Source: M3007 sp046160625 (GTDB lineage Bacteria > Bacteroidota > Bacteroidia > Chitinophagales > Saprospiraceae). Taken from it: a stretch of 64,000 nt of DNA. A model generated the notes under the pieces. It ran no database searches. It was not told the origin of the DNA and worked only from the letters and a program-made list of their open reading frames with translations. The stretch spans positions 1 to 64,000 of the forward strand of contig JBJXGZ010000014.1 of assembly GCA_046160625.1 (NCBI GenBank), given 5' to 3'. This document shows positions 38,291 to 48,139 of the stretch, piece after piece (the stretch's first letter is position 1; every line of letters begins with the position of its first letter). The translations under genes were made by a program, and so were the position numbers.

Positions 38291-41200
38291 TCACTCCACC
38301 AGCACAAACCCCGCCCACTGATACGGATCCAGCCCCGCATCCCGCAGCTCCTTCTGCGCCGCGCGGAATGCTTCCGGGATAGTCATTTTCTCCTCTAACC
38401 ATTTTTTATAGAAAGTAGTCATCAGCAAAGAGGTCTGCTTATCGGGCACTTGCCAGAGGCTCATGATCAGGTACTTGACCCCTGCTATTTTGAAAGCCCG
38501 CTGTAGGCCGTACACCCCTTCGTTGCCCTGGATGTCGCCCAGGCCGGTTTCGCAGGCGGAGAGCACGACGCGTTCGGTGTTGGAGAGGTTCATCTGGCTG
38601 ATCTCGTAGGCGGTCAGGATACCGTCTTCCATGCCGGGCTTGAGGGGTTTTCCGGTTTTCCAGGCGTGGTTGGCGCCGGCGAGGAGGAGGCCAGAGCGAA
38701 TCATGGGGTGGTCGGAGATTTTGAAGATGGGTTCGTTCAACGTCGGAAGGGTTTTAAACCCTTCCGACGTTTGGGGGTCTGGGAAGAAAAATCCATGTGT
38801 GGCGATGTGAAGGATACGGGGGGACGGATTGCCGCTTGCGCCGATGGTTTTGAAGGATTCTTCAGTCGCATTGTAAGCAACGTTGGTCTGGGTACTTATG
38901 CCTCCTTTTTTGAGCATTTTTTCCACGCTGTTCACTTCCTTTTCTGTAAAAGGCAGATAATTCCATTGGCCACTGCGCAAAGTTGAGTCGGAATAGGAAA
39001 AACTTAAGCCTCCCCGACTGACGATAGAGAAGGAGTCCGGTCGTGTATTCGAAGACCGAATGACTGTGGTATCGGCCTCGTAGCGAATGCCGCCGAAGAG
39101 CAGTGCGTCGTTGGCGGCTGGTATGATCTGGGTTGGAATAACCACTTGACGGGTACTGCCGAGTTCGACCAATTTATAGCGGTCGCCCAGGACGGAATCT
39201 ATGTTGAGTGGGATAGCCGCGAGGTTGATGCGGTGGAGGAGACCAGAAGGGGAATAGTAGATGGTGTTGATGTCCGATAACTGTCTTTCGAGGGGATGCC
39301 ACAAGAGGTTGTATAACGATTTTTGGGGCATCTCTGTTGCGATTATGCCCCGGTCGGCGAGGGAATAGAGTTGTTTGACATATTGTTCCTTTCGGTCACT
39401 ATTTCGCTGGAGTAGGGAGTCTAGAGATTTTTCTTCAAAAAGCGGGATGAATTGGGGTTGAGCATAACCTTGTTTTAGTAGATGTGCGGCGTACACAATA
39501 CTGTCGGATGGCTCTGGATTGGAGAATTTATACCGAACAAATTCAATGGCGGCCTCAGCGGGTTTTAGGGAAGATTGCAATTCCTGCCACTTAACCTGTT
39601 GAAAAGCTTCGCCGTACCCTGCAACATTGCGCGTAATTTCTTTTTCGAGGCTATTTGCCTTTTCTGCCAAGTCGACTACGTAAACACTATCTCGTTCTGC
39701 AAATGGAAGTATGTAGACCGCTGCAAGGCGACGATGGCAGGATCGCAATTGGGCTAATAGTTCTGTACCAGTGCTATCTACTGAACCTCGATTTTTGACT
39801 TGGTTGGATGATTGAAGCAAGAAACCTTTATGGAAAAGTGAATTGTCAAAACTGCTGCCGCTGAATCCTGATGGCGCTACAATCTGGGCAAAAGATAGAT
39901 TTTGATCGAGCGCGGTTTCAAAGGTGAGTACATAGGATCGCATTTCATTTTCTGAAAGATACTTGGATGCTTTTACCAAAAGTGACCTGTGAACCTCTGC
40001 CATTTCTTGCAAGAGTAATGCAGCCGAGGATATTCTGCCCATTTTCCAATATAATTTTGAAAGATTGCCAAGGATATTTGCATATTTTGAGTTATCCTTT
40101 CCCAACATAGATTCTATTATTGCCTTGGCTTCGAGATAGAGTTGTTCTGCCTGTTCATACCTGCTCGCAATCATATAACCGTTTGCCAGCTCATTTGCAC
40201 TTTCAGCATACAGAAGATGTTTTTTTCCATGTGTTTTCTCAATATTAGCCACCGATTCAAGTAGTAATGCCTCTGCTCTTTCATATTCACCTTTGTCAAT
40301 CAGAAGAATTGCAAGATTTCGAATGTAATATGCACATTCTGGATGTTCTCTTCCCAATGTTCTTTCAAAGATGCCGATCGTTTCAAGGAGTAGCGGCTCA
40401 CTTTTATCGAATACCCTTTTATCCAGATAGTAATTACCCAAACCTCCAATATTCAAAGCATATAAATGACTTTCTTTTCCGGATGTTTTTTCTGCAATAG
40501 CGATGGCTTGTTCGTAAAACAATTCTGCTTTTTCATAATTACCATTTTCCAAATATACAGTAGCCAGGTTTCCAATCGTTTCGGAATATTTTGGATGCTC
40601 TTTTCCCAAGGTTTTTTCATAAGCATCCTTGGCTTCGAAGAACAACGGCTCAGCTGTTTTAAAGTCACTTATCTCACAGTAGGTTGCTCCTAAGTTGTTT
40701 AGTAAGTTTGCATATAGATAATGATCTTTACCATATAATTTTTCAATCATTGCTTTTGCTTCGAGCATGGTGAGTATACATTTCTCATAATCTCCCATAT
40801 AACCATATAAATTAGCGAAATTGAATATGCAATTCATATATGTTTCGGGATACTTAGCCATAACGTTTGTTTCTAAAATGGATTTGGCTTCATTAAATAG
40901 CCGTTCTGACATCCCATACTTCCCATAATTCATGTATACTAATGCAAGATTTATTAATTTTCCTGCGTACTCTGGATGCGCTTTCCCGTATTTCTTTTGA
41001 ACTATAGCGACAGATTCTGTAAAAAAAGGTTCTGTTTTTTCAAACGCTCCTCCAGTTTCGGCATAAAAAACACCCAATGTGCTCAAGCAATTAACATAAC
41101 CGAAGTTTTCTTTACCAAGGGATCTTTCATGGATCGACTTCGCTTCTAGGTATGATTTTTCTGCCTCAGAAAGTTCTCCCATTTGTTGATATGTTTCACC

Positions 41201-41437
41201 CTTGCTTAAGCAACATTCTACATAGGGAGCTGACTCCCGTCCCAGCGCTTCAAGGACGAGTTTTTCGGCAGCTGCATTTATTTCGAGGGCTTTGTCGAAG
41301 TCTCTTTTTTCAGTTAGTGCTCGGGAAACTTGAATGAGGCTATCCACCTGTTTCACTGCCGACAAGGAGTCCGCATTTTGTGCATGTACAAAAAAGGAAA
41401 GTAGAAAAAAAACAGGGACAAGTAAAGTGGCTTTCAT
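38291..41437 (-). CDS. Exported TPR-CHAT protease (copy 1)
   Basis: The 1048-residue protein starts at ATG 41437 (a GTG one codon earlier is less likely). A signal peptide ends FFVHAQ. About ten 42-residue TPR units of the kinesin-light-chain type (NLATVYLENGNYEKAELFYE-like) follow to ~residue 480, then a linker. A C-terminal CHAT domain (~690-1048) has the dyad His881 (IATHGFFF) and Cys962 (LSACETGLGD). The protein ends WAGFVLVE. CHAT proteases are caspase relatives; some cytoplasmic ones are activated by TPR-bound partners. The leader indicates export here. Residues around TSEGFKTLPTL come from a palindromic insert. Its upstream leader resembles those of copies 2 and 4. Confidence 0.88.
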   Translation of the reverse strand: MKATLLVPVFFLLSFFVHAQNADSLSAVKQVDSLIQVSRALTEKRDFDKALEINAAAEKLVLEALGRESAPYVECCLSKGETYQQMGELSEAEKSYLEAKSIHERSLGKENFGYVNCLSTLGVFYAETGGAFEKTEPFFTESVAIVQKKYGKAHPEYAGKLINLALVYMNYGKYGMSERLFNEAKSILETNVMAKYPETYMNCIFNFANLYGYMGDYEKCILTMLEAKAMIEKLYGKDHYLYANLLNNLGATYCEISDFKTAEPLFFEAKDAYEKTLGKEHPKYSETIGNLATVYLENGNYEKAELFYEQAIAIAEKTSGKESHLYALNIGGLGNYYLDKRVFDKSEPLLLETIGIFERTLGREHPECAYYIRNLAILLIDKGEYERAEALLLESVANIEKTHGKKHLLYAESANELANGYMIASRYEQAEQLYLEAKAIIESMLGKDNSKYANILGNLSKLYWKMGRISSAALLLQEMAEVHRSLLVKASKYLSENEMRSYVLTFETALDQNLSFAQIVAPSGFSGSSFDNSLFHKGFLLQSSNQVKNRGSVDSTGTELLAQLRSCHRRLAAVYILPFAERDSVYVVDLAEKANSLEKEITRNVAGYGEAFQQVKWQELQSSLKPAEAAIEFVRYKFSNPEPSDSIVYAAHLLKQGYAQPQFIPLFEEKSLDSLLQRNSDRKEQYVKQLYSLADRGIIATEMPQKSLYNLLWHPLERQLSDINTIYYSPSGLLHRINLAAIPLNIDSVLGDRYKLVELGSTRQVVIPTQIIPAANDALLFGGIRYEADTTVIRSSNTRPDSFSIVSRGGLSFSYSDSTLRSGQWNYLPFTEKEVNSVEKMLKKGGISTQTNVAYNATEESFKTIGASGNPSPRILHIATHGFFFPDPQTSEGFKTLPTLNEPIFKISDHPMIRSGLLLAGANHAWKTGKPLKPGMEDGILTAYEISQMNLSNTERVVLSACETGLGDIQGNEGVYGLQRAFKIAGVKYLIMSLWQVPDKQTSLLMTTFYKKWLEEKMTIPEAFRAAQKELRDAGLDPYQWAGFVLVE
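38739..38771. repeat. In-frame palindrome in CHAT copy 1
   Basis: Sixteen-base arms (38739-38754 and 38756-38771, core CGTCGGAAGGG) are perfect complements around a single base. It encodes EGFKTLP in the loop after the catalytic His. An identical palindrome is at the homologous site of copy 4. Confidence 0.85.
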
Positions 41438-41515
41438 CACGCGACAAGTTAACAGGTGAGTAAATGTCGAAGCGTGTCGCTGGGTCGGGGGGATTAAGCG
41501 AATCTAAGGTATAAA
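41438..41515 (-). promoter_or_regulatory. Conserved 5' leader of CHAT copy 1
   Basis: The ~75 bases upstream of the start align with those of copy 2 (44872-44945) at roughly four in five positions. Shared blocks on the plus strand are GCGACA, AGGTGA, GAAGCGTGTCGC and GGGGATTA. On the gene strand the far end reads TACCTTAG, one mismatch from TAnnTTTG. It probably holds promoter and leader. Confidence 0.5.
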
Positions 41516-41529
41516 TGATTCTCGATTTT

Positions 41530-44500
41530 TCACTCCACCAGGACAAACCCCGCCCAGAAATACGGATTCCCGTACTTCTCCCGCATCTCCTGCTGGGCAG
41601 AGCGAAATGCCTCTGGAAGATTCATTTTTTCCGTCAGCCATTTCGAATAAAAAGTGGTCATTAGTTCCTGCGTCTGAAAATCCGGCACCTTCCAGAGGCT
41701 CATAATCAGGTACTTAGCCCCGGCTATTTTGAAGGCGCGCTGCAGGCCGTATACGCCTTCGTTACCCTGGATGTCACCGAGGCCGGTTTCGCAGGCAGAG
41801 AGGACGACTAATTCGGTATTAATCAGGTTCATGTGGCTGATCTCGTAGGCAGTGAGGATGCCGTTTTCCAGGCCTTTTTTGAAGGGTTTTCCTGTTTTCC
41901 AGGCGTAGTTGGCACCTGCGAGCAGGAGTCCGGAGCGAATGAGCGGGTTTTCGCTGGTTTTGAAACCGGTTTCCTGGGTATCCGGAGTTTTATGCTGATG
42001 GGTAGTGTCTTTCAGGTCGGGGAAAAAGAAACCGTGGGTAGCGAGGTGCAATATGCGGGGTGATGGTCCATTCACACCAATGTTTTTGAACGCCTCTTCG
42101 GTGGCTTCAAAGCCATTCCGGGTTTCGGGAATTATGCCACCCGAAGATAAGATAGGTGCAATGGCGTTGACCTCTTTTTCGGTCCATTTCAGATAGTTCC
42201 ATGTGTCGCCGCGACTGGTAGGATCCATATTGGTCTCTTCGGCTGGCCCGCGGCTGGCCAAATCTGAATTTTTAAGCCGGGCATTGGCTGCAAAAATTGC
42301 GGTGGAGTCCATATCAAACTGGATGCCGCCGAAAAGGATAGCGTTGTGGTTGTTGAATTGAGTTGTAGCCTGAGCGAACAATTGGCCCGCCTTCGTACCT
42401 ACGGCGAGTGAACGCGTGCTGCCTAATTGGATCAGGTGATACCGATCAGCCAGGGTAGAATCCACACTCCCCTGCCCTTCTTCAAGAGTGGATATTGGAA
42501 TGGCCGCAAGGTTGAGTCGATGCAGCAACCCGGTTGAGGAGAAAAAAACAGTTTTTACAGCTTTCTCCCGCCCTGCAACTCCAGAAGGGGAGATCAGTTC
42601 TTTTTCGATTGGTTCCCAGATCAAATCAAAGAGTGATTTTTTTGGTTTACCCGCGACAATGATACCCCGGTCGGCAATGGAATACAGATTGTGAACATAA
42701 TCTGCTTTTCGTTCACTTGGGGTGTGCAACAAAGAATCGAGTTGTTTTTCTTCGAAGAGCGGGATCAGTTTGGCGGCATCCCAGCCGGGGCGAAGCACGA
42801 GGGCTGCATATTGGATACGGTCTGTTTGCTCAGGGGAAAAGAAGGGGTAATGCAGGAACTCTATCGCTGCTTCGCCTTCTTTCAGGTGGTCCCGAATGTC
42901 CTGCCATTTGGGTATTTTTCTAGCCTCCTGAAAAGCTGGCAGACTGCGCATAAGCAATTTTTCATAGCCTTCGGCTTCGGCTTCTACTTCAGCTATTTTT
43001 TTACGTTCGGCGATGGGGCGGGCGTATCGTTTTGCAAGGCGGCGGTGGCAACCTTGCCATTGGATATAAATATCGCGGATGAGGCTGTCGGACCCTGCAA
43101 TTGCGAGCGTCATCAGACGCCCATTCTCCAATAATAATCCATTATAAAACAGGTTGTTATCATATAGTGCATTGCATAGTTCGGGACTGGGGTGGATCTG
43201 GGTGATGGATTGAAATCCAGCGATTCTTTGCTCGAAAGTTTGCAGATAAGCGTGCATTTCATCTTCAGAGGAGTAAGTAGTTGCGGCTTCAACAAGTTGG
43301 CGGTCCAGATCATTCAATTCGAGAAAAAGAGCGGCAGACTCCGTGATATTTTTTGTCTTTTGATAAAGACAGGCAAGGTTGAATAAAGAGGAGGCATATC
43401 TGGGGTGATTCGCCCCCAAGGATTTTACTATTATATTCTTGGCTTCCAGATATAGGGACTTGGCTTTATCATAATCGCCAGTCTGATCAAACAAATCGGC
43501 AAGATTATTTAAGGAAGAAGCATAATTCGGGTGTTCCAGACCAAATGTTTTTGCATTGATCTCTTTGGCTTCCAGATACAATTGCTCCGATTTTTGATAG
43601 TTTCCTTTTCGTTTCTCCATGTGGGCGAGGCCATTCAAAGTTTTTGCATAATCGAAATTTTCGACCCCGGATGTTTTGGCATAAATATTCTTTGCTTCTA
43701 GAAAAAGGGGCTCTACTTTTTTAAAATCACCTTTTGCGTAGTAAAGATCCGCTAGATTCATAAGTCCTGCTGCATAGTTTGGGTGTTCATTGCCCAAGGT
43801 TTTTGCATAGATCGCGGTGGCTTCTAAATACCCGGATTCTGCTTTGGAATAGTCGCCTTTTAAATAATACATGGCAGCGAGGTTATTCAAGGTCATTGCG
43901 TAATTTTTATGTTCTTTTCCTATGGTTTTGCTCATAATCTCTATTGCCTCCAAATAGAATCTTTCTGCATTGGAATAGTCGCCTTTATTACTATAGAAAA
44001 TGGCCAGGTTCACCAAGGTTTGAGCGTATTCAGGATGTAGTTTTCCTTTATTTTTTTCATCTATGTCTTTAACGACTAGCAGAAAAGGCTCCGCCTTCTC
44101 ATATTCGCATTTATTGGTGTATAAAAGGCCTAGGTTATTTGCAATCATGGCATAATCCGAGCTTTTATTTCCTGTTTTTTTCACTATAATATCCTTCGCT
44201 TCTAAAAAACAGACCTCTGTTTTTTTAAAATCTCCTGCTCGTCTATAAAATCTTCCCAAATTATTTAGCGAGAGGGCATAATCAAGGTTTTCCTTTCCAA
44301 CAGTCTCCGCCAAAATATCCCGGTTCTCTAAGAAGAAAGGCTCTGCTTTTTCGAAGTATCCTTTTGCCTTGTATATCTCGCCAATATCGCCTACAGCCCA
44401 GGCGTATTCGTTGCTTTTTTTTCCATAAATTTGGGCATATAAATCTTTGACCGTAAGGTTAAGTGGTTCTGCTTTATCATAATCACCCTTGTCATAATAC

Positions 44501-44871
44501 AGCCGGGCAAGTTTGGACAAAGACCTGGCATAATCGGGATGTTCCTTGCCCAGGGTCTTTTCCTGAATAGAGATGGCCAGGAGAAACGATTTTTCTGCGT
44601 CAGGGTAATCTCCTTTAGTATATAAGATCTGCCCTCGTTTATAGTAAATATTGCCTTGTTCTTTCGTTCCAGCTCCTATTTTTTCAAGAACCATTTGCTC
44701 TGCCAGCGCAAGGACTTCAAGGGCTTTCTCAAAGTTTTTGCTTTGACTAAAGCTCTGAGAAACCTGGATCAAGCTATCCACCTGTTTCACTACGGACAAA
44801 GAGTCCGCATTCTGGGCATCTGCAATAAATGATGACAGAAAAAAAACAGGTAAGAGCAAAGTGGTCTTCAT
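41530..44871 (-). CDS. Exported TPR-CHAT protease (copy 2)
   Basis: The 1113-residue protein has a signal peptide ending FIADAQ. About eleven 42-residue TPR units follow (residues ~64-525), then a linker and a CHAT domain with His946 (LATHGFFF) and Cys1027 (LSACETGLGD). The loop after the His reads DLKDTTHQHKTPDTQETG and lacks the palindrome seen in copies 1 and 4, so it may show the ancestral state. The C-terminus NPYFWAGFVLVE is conserved. It is separated from copies 1 and 3 by ~90-base leaders, so each copy may have its own promoter. Substrate and activator unknown. Confidence 0.88.
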   Translation of the reverse strand: MKTTLLLPVFFLSSFIADAQNADSLSVVKQVDSLIQVSQSFSQSKNFEKALEVLALAEQMVLEKIGAGTKEQGNIYYKRGQILYTKGDYPDAEKSFLLAISIQEKTLGKEHPDYARSLSKLARLYYDKGDYDKAEPLNLTVKDLYAQIYGKKSNEYAWAVGDIGEIYKAKGYFEKAEPFFLENRDILAETVGKENLDYALSLNNLGRFYRRAGDFKKTEVCFLEAKDIIVKKTGNKSSDYAMIANNLGLLYTNKCEYEKAEPFLLVVKDIDEKNKGKLHPEYAQTLVNLAIFYSNKGDYSNAERFYLEAIEIMSKTIGKEHKNYAMTLNNLAAMYYLKGDYSKAESGYLEATAIYAKTLGNEHPNYAAGLMNLADLYYAKGDFKKVEPLFLEAKNIYAKTSGVENFDYAKTLNGLAHMEKRKGNYQKSEQLYLEAKEINAKTFGLEHPNYASSLNNLADLFDQTGDYDKAKSLYLEAKNIIVKSLGANHPRYASSLFNLACLYQKTKNITESAALFLELNDLDRQLVEAATTYSSEDEMHAYLQTFEQRIAGFQSITQIHPSPELCNALYDNNLFYNGLLLENGRLMTLAIAGSDSLIRDIYIQWQGCHRRLAKRYARPIAERKKIAEVEAEAEGYEKLLMRSLPAFQEARKIPKWQDIRDHLKEGEAAIEFLHYPFFSPEQTDRIQYAALVLRPGWDAAKLIPLFEEKQLDSLLHTPSERKADYVHNLYSIADRGIIVAGKPKKSLFDLIWEPIEKELISPSGVAGREKAVKTVFFSSTGLLHRLNLAAIPISTLEEGQGSVDSTLADRYHLIQLGSTRSLAVGTKAGQLFAQATTQFNNHNAILFGGIQFDMDSTAIFAANARLKNSDLASRGPAEETNMDPTSRGDTWNYLKWTEKEVNAIAPILSSGGIIPETRNGFEATEEAFKNIGVNGPSPRILHLATHGFFFPDLKDTTHQHKTPDTQETGFKTSENPLIRSGLLLAGANYAWKTGKPFKKGLENGILTAYEISHMNLINTELVVLSACETGLGDIQGNEGVYGLQRAFKIAGAKYLIMSLWKVPDFQTQELMTTFYSKWLTEKMNLPEAFRSAQQEMREKYGNPYFWAGFVLVE

Positions 44872-44945
44872 AACGCGACAGGTTATAGGTGACGATATGT
44901 AGAAGCGTGTCGCGAGTTTGGGGGATTAGGATAATCTAGGTAAGG
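44872..44945 (-). promoter_or_regulatory. Conserved 5' leader of CHAT copy 2
   Basis: Homologous to the leader of copy 1, with the same GCGACA, AGGTGA, GAAGCGTGTCGC and GGGGATTA blocks in order. Conservation outside coding sequence suggests a shared promoter or regulatory leader, or recent duplication. Confidence 0.5.
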
Positions 44946-44959
44946 GGATTGTTTATTTT

Positions 44960-47900
44960 TTACTCCACCAGCACAAACCCCGCCCATTGGTACGGGTTGA
45001 TGAACCGCTCCCGCATTTCCTTTTGCGTGGTGCGGAAGGCATCGGGGATGGCCATTTTCCCTTCCAGCCAGTTTTTGTAAAACGTCGTCATAAACACCGA
45101 AGTCTCCTGGTCGGGAACCTGCCAGAGGGACATAACGAGATACTTAGCTCCGGCTATTTTAAAAGCGCGCTGCAGGCCGTACACGCCTTCGTTGCCCTGT
45201 ATGTCACCCAGACCGGTTTCGCAGGCGGAGAGCACTACGAGTTCGGTGTTGGAGAGGTTCATCTGGCTGATCTCGTAGGCGGTCAGGATGCCGTCTTCCA
45301 TACCGGGTTTGAGGGGTTTGCTCCCGAGGCCTCGGGACCAGGCGTGGTTGGCGCCGGCGAGGAGGAGTCCGGAGCGGATCATGGGATGATCGGAGATTTT
45401 GAAGACGGGTTCGCTGCCGACTGCCAACTGCCGACTGCCCTCTGCTTTTGGGTCGGGGAAAAAGAAGCCATGGGTGGCGACGTGCAGGATTCGGGGGCTT
45501 GGCCCTGCTTCCCCAATGGCTTTGAAAAGCTTTTCCGTGCCCTCATTTTCTTTTAGGACCTGGGTTTGAAATCCCTGGGGTTGCAGGATTTGCTGAATGG
45601 TTGACACTTCTTTATCAGTCCATTTCAGGTACTCCCAGTTGTCGCCATGCAATTTCGAATCAGACTTGGAAAAGTCAGGCACACTTCTTACAGCCCACAT
45701 ATCCTGTTGTATCTCAGCCGTTTTAATCTGCTCGGCAGTGGTGTCGGCGTCGTAAAAAATGCCGCCGAAGAGCATGGCAGACTGGTTTTCAGACATATGG
45801 TCACCATGCAGCACCAATTGTCTGGTACTTCCCATTTCAACCAGGCGATACCGGTCGGAAAACGTCAGGTCTTCATTGATGGGGATGGCGCCCGTGTTGA
45901 TACGGTGCAGCAATCCTATTGGCGAAAAATAGATGGTGGCATCTTCGCGGTTTTTTACTTCAGGGAGCAGGTTTTCCAGTGGTTGCCAAAGCAATTCGTA
46001 CAAGGATTTCTCAGGTTTGTCCAGGGGCTTTACACCTCTTTCTGACACAGCATAGAGGCTGTTCACATAGTCCGCCTTTCGCTGGCCGAAGGTATGCAAC
46101 AAACTGTCGAGCGTTTTTTCTTCGAAAAGCGGGACGAACTGCGGTTGCGCCATGCCCGGTTTCAATACCAGCGCAGCGTACATGATGCGGTCGGTTTGTT
46201 GTTTATCAAAAAACTTGTATCGCACTAGTTCGATAGCGACATCAGCAGGCTTTAGTTTTTGTTGCACCTCCTGCCACTTAATCTGCTGTTTGGAAATGGC
46301 ATAGTTTGACACGGTGCGTGCAAGGTTTTTTTCAAGGTCGTTGGCTTTGGCCTCGAGGGCAACTACCCCTTGTCGCTCTATGGCCGGTATGGAATACTGG
46401 TGGGCGAGGCGGCGTTTATATGACTTAAGCAAGTCGAGCTGAGCCATGGCAGCGCTGTCAGCCTGTGCAAAATGCCTGATCCGGTTGGCCGTATGGAGTA
46501 AGAACCCTTTATAAAAAAGGCTATTGTCGTAGCAAGCGCCAGGGAGCGTGGATTCCTTGTTGTGAGTGGTATGAGCGAAGGACAGCAAGTGTTCACAATT
46601 TTCGGAAAACAGGCGCAGATATTTGTTCAGTTCCTGCTCAGACAGGTGAAGAATAGCCTTTTCCAATTGCAGTGACCGCAGGGTTGCCACTTCCAGAAAA
46701 AGTGGCTCGGCTTTGATGGTTTCGCCCATACCTGCATACATGTCTGCTAAATCGGCCAGGCAATTAAGCCGGTGCGGATGGGCTTTGCCAAAGGTTTTTT
46801 CATAAATGAGATTTGCTTCCGCATAAAGTGGTTCAGCTTCGCCAGGCTTTCCAAGACATGTATAGAGGAAAGCCAGGTTATGCAGACCGGAAGCGTAATC
46901 AGGGTGCGATTTTCCCGATTTTTTTTCAAGAATGGCCAGGTTTTCAAGCGCTTTAGGTAAGGCTTCCTTGTACCGCCCCATCTTTCCGTATAAATTAGAC
47001 AGGTTTTGGAGATTTCTAGCATAGTCTGAATTTTCCTTCCCACGTAATTCTTTCCGTATAGTCAAAGAATTTTGATGAAGTGTTTCGGCTTTGGGGTATT
47101 CATGGTTGATTTCATACAATACTGCCAAATCTTCCAGGCTATTGGCATAATCTGGATGGTTTTCGCCGAGCAATCGTTTTCGCAAGTCGGAGACATCTAT
47201 AAGAATCGATTCCGCTTTTTCATAATCACCAGTATTTATGCACAGAATGGCAAGGTTTTTCAGGCTCTGGAGATATTCCGGATGTTCTTTCCCCAATAAT
47301 TTTTCCCGAATGTTTTTTGCTTCCAAAAAATAAGGTTCTGCTTGTTCATAAGCACCCAATTCAAAGTACAAATTGGCTAAATTGTTTAGGCAGGCGGCAT
47401 AATTTCCCTGGTCTTTGCCGGCTTGTTCCCAAATGTTTTTTGCTTCCAGATACAGCGGTAATGCATTTTCATATCTTGATGTTTCCATGTACAGCAAAGC
47501 CAGGTTGTTCAGGTTTTCAGCGTAATCAACCGTTGTTTTCCTATTCAAATCCGCTGCTATTCCATTTGCTCTCAGATACATGGACTCCGCATCTTCATAC
47601 CTGCCTGTTTTTGCGTATAAGTTTGCCAAATTAATCAGGCATCTTTCATATTTAATATGGTGAATGCCAACTGTTTTTTCTCTGATCTTCAGCGTTTTTA
47701 AATAGAGCGTCTCCGCCTGGGAATATTGCCCCAATTGAAAGTAAGAAACTGCGAGATTGCTCAAACAGGAGGCATAATCAGGATCATCCTCATGTCTTGA
47801 AGTCTCCCACAACAGCATGCTTTTTTCATACCAATGTTTTGCCTGTGCATAATCACCCTTGAAATGGAAAATGCGACCATAATTATAACATACCCTTGCG

Positions 47901-48127
47901 TATGAAGCTGACGGTTGTTGAGGCAGGGACAGTGCAAGTTTTTCAGCGATGGAAATAGATTCAAGTGCAAGCTCGAATTCGCTATTAGCAACCTGAGCTT
48001 TACAGATTAATATCAGACTGTCTATCTGTTGCTTACACTGTATAGTATCAGTTTGCTGTGATACAGCTACAAAAGGGAAGGCTATAACAATAGAATGAAA
48101 TAATGCTTTCACGCTTATGGGCTTCAT
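44960..48127 (-). CDS. Exported TPR-CHAT protease (copy 3)
   Basis: The 1055-residue protein has a hydrophobic leader (ALFHSIVIAFPFVAVSQ) and about ten 42-residue TPR units. The CHAT domain has His886 (VATHGFFF) and Cys969 (LSACETGLGD). It is the most divergent copy at its N-terminus. It lacks the conserved leader and starts 12 bases after a small lipoprotein gene, so these two form a unit. The loop after the His contains the repeat-derived GSRQLAVGS, and another loop contains SRGLGS from a palindrome where the other copies read KTGK. Likely an exported, partner-regulated protease; partner unknown. Confidence 0.88.
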   Translation of the reverse strand: MKPISVKALFHSIVIAFPFVAVSQQTDTIQCKQQIDSLILICKAQVANSEFELALESISIAEKLALSLPQQPSASYARVCYNYGRIFHFKGDYAQAKHWYEKSMLLWETSRHEDDPDYASCLSNLAVSYFQLGQYSQAETLYLKTLKIREKTVGIHHIKYERCLINLANLYAKTGRYEDAESMYLRANGIAADLNRKTTVDYAENLNNLALLYMETSRYENALPLYLEAKNIWEQAGKDQGNYAACLNNLANLYFELGAYEQAEPYFLEAKNIREKLLGKEHPEYLQSLKNLAILCINTGDYEKAESILIDVSDLRKRLLGENHPDYANSLEDLAVLYEINHEYPKAETLHQNSLTIRKELRGKENSDYARNLQNLSNLYGKMGRYKEALPKALENLAILEKKSGKSHPDYASGLHNLAFLYTCLGKPGEAEPLYAEANLIYEKTFGKAHPHRLNCLADLADMYAGMGETIKAEPLFLEVATLRSLQLEKAILHLSEQELNKYLRLFSENCEHLLSFAHTTHNKESTLPGACYDNSLFYKGFLLHTANRIRHFAQADSAAMAQLDLLKSYKRRLAHQYSIPAIERQGVVALEAKANDLEKNLARTVSNYAISKQQIKWQEVQQKLKPADVAIELVRYKFFDKQQTDRIMYAALVLKPGMAQPQFVPLFEEKTLDSLLHTFGQRKADYVNSLYAVSERGVKPLDKPEKSLYELLWQPLENLLPEVKNREDATIYFSPIGLLHRINTGAIPINEDLTFSDRYRLVEMGSTRQLVLHGDHMSENQSAMLFGGIFYDADTTAEQIKTAEIQQDMWAVRSVPDFSKSDSKLHGDNWEYLKWTDKEVSTIQQILQPQGFQTQVLKENEGTEKLFKAIGEAGPSPRILHVATHGFFFPDPKAEGSRQLAVGSEPVFKISDHPMIRSGLLLAGANHAWSRGLGSKPLKPGMEDGILTAYEISQMNLSNTELVVLSACETGLGDIQGNEGVYGLQRAFKIAGAKYLVMSLWQVPDQETSVFMTTFYKNWLEGKMAIPDAFRTTQKEMRERFINPYQWAGFVLVE
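45322..45337. repeat. In-frame palindrome in CHAT copy 3
   Basis: TCCCGAGGCCTCGGGA is a perfect 16-base palindrome. It replaces the KTG codons of the other copies with a stretch coding SRGLGS (NHAWSRGLGSKPLKPG versus NHAWKTGKPLKPG). Confidence 0.7.
45414..45439. repeat. In-frame direct-repeat insert in CHAT copy 3
   Basis: CTGCCGACTGCCAACTGCCG plus ACTGCC is a short internal direct repeat. It lies in the same post-His loop where copies 1 and 4 carry a palindrome. Confidence 0.6.
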
Positions 48128-48139
48128 AACGCTAGTACT

